Source of the DNA: Streptococcus sp. SN-1
Lineage (GTDB): Bacteria > Bacillota > Bacilli > Lactobacillales > Streptococcaceae
Direction: 5' to 3'
Assembly: GCF_041154385.1 (NCBI RefSeq)
Contig: NZ_AP028929.1
Location: 1,240,001-1,304,000, forward strand
Length of the DNA: 64,000 nucleotides
The notes beneath the pieces are model-generated. The model was not told the DNA's origin. It worked only from the letters and a program-made list of their open reading frames with translations, and made no database searches. How positions within the stretch are numbered: the stretch's first letter is position 1; every line of letters begins with the position of its first letter. Position numbers and translations under genes: made by a program. Shown here piece by piece: positions 63,899 to 64,000 of this stretch.

Positions 63899-64000
63899 TT
63901 AATCTACTTTTACAATCCAACCTTCTGGCGCTTCAATATCACCAAACTGAATACCTGTCAATTCATCATAGAGTTTACGAGTCACAGGGCCAACTTCTGT
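63899..64000 (-). CDS. ilvE: Branched-chain aminotransferase, C-terminus (runs off the right edge)
   Basis: The last 33 codons are seen: [20 protein letters not shown] then [13 protein letters not shown] and a stop. This is the typical C-terminus of bacterial IlvE. It transaminates leucine, isoleucine and valine. It lies upstream of the oligopeptide-binding protein gene on the same strand, which has its own ribosome binding site. Confidence 0.85.
   Translation of the reverse strand, partial: TEVGPVTRKLYDELTGIQFGDIEAPEGWIVKVD

Overview
The window is low-GC Firmicutes DNA from a mitis-group Streptococcus (S. mitis, S. oralis, S. pneumoniae or a close relative). The evidence is three BOX repeats, an IS1167-like ISL3 element, and pneumococcus-type vicRKX, ciaRH, pht, pyr/car, suf and ali genes. 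The species cannot be fixed from this sequence alone, and no database search was run.

Layout. (1) 1 to about 6050 is most of an integrated mobilizable element. It has a tyrosine integrase cut by the left edge, a cI-like repressor with a divergent operator region, a DUF771 protein, a RepA_N-domain protein, an unusual Spx-like protein, a rolling-circle type Rep, a pMV158-type oriT, a MobM-like relaxase and a predicted small RNA. Its non-coding parts are packed with perfect palindromes. (2) 6100-7040 is a RelB/RelE module between two 56-bp direct repeats. (3) 7055-39864 is mostly core chromosome: a frameshifted lipoprotein gene, ebfC, a K+ channel, vicX-vicK-vicR, mutY, an ISL3 insertion, hup, degV, a YitT protein, ribF, the pyrR-pyrB-carA-carB operon with its PyrR attenuator, nth, a DUF177 protein, an ABC-F ATPase, a large histidine-triad lipoprotein gene with AdcR-like sites, ciaRH, pepN and a small metabolic cluster. 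(4) 39848-50963 is a phage-satellite-like island of about 11 kb, with no capsid, tail or lysis genes. It is inserted at the 5' end of a DUF2829 gene and bounded by a 30-bp imperfect duplication. (5) 51056-51942 is a decayed IS630-family element. (6) 52201-64000 is core again: sufCDSUB, dnaX, a GAF/fRMsr protein, rpsA, tRNA-Gln, tRNA-Tyr, a DUF2969 protein, an oligopeptide-binding lipoprotein and the 3' end of ilvE.

How the island works. The integrase lies at the left end. A leftward operon carries the lysogeny-type repressor followed by a two-gene cassette: a DUF4231/SLATT-like two-helix membrane protein, then a TIR-like (MTH538/DUF1863, ThsB-type) protein. The rightward operon carries Cro, a Rha-like regulator, small proteins, a DnaD-like initiator, a DnaC-like helicase loader, a zinc-ribbon protein, a repeat-rich putative origin or packaging region, a DUF1492 late regulator and a HicAB module. 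The TIR + DUF4231 pair is the best candidate for a little-described system here. It looks like a predicted anti-phage defence in which a TIR enzyme signals to a pore-like effector, co-transcribed with the island repressor. A 31-bp repeat brackets the segment that holds the pair, suggesting an exchangeable cassette.

Other points worth attention: five back-to-back perfect hairpins, four with TTCG loops, between rep and oriT of the first element; a Spx-like protein lacking the redox CxxC and apparently carrying an extra C-terminal helix-turn-helix-like part; covarying hairpin repeats between carA and carB; and loss of the iron-sulfur ligands in both MutY and Nth.
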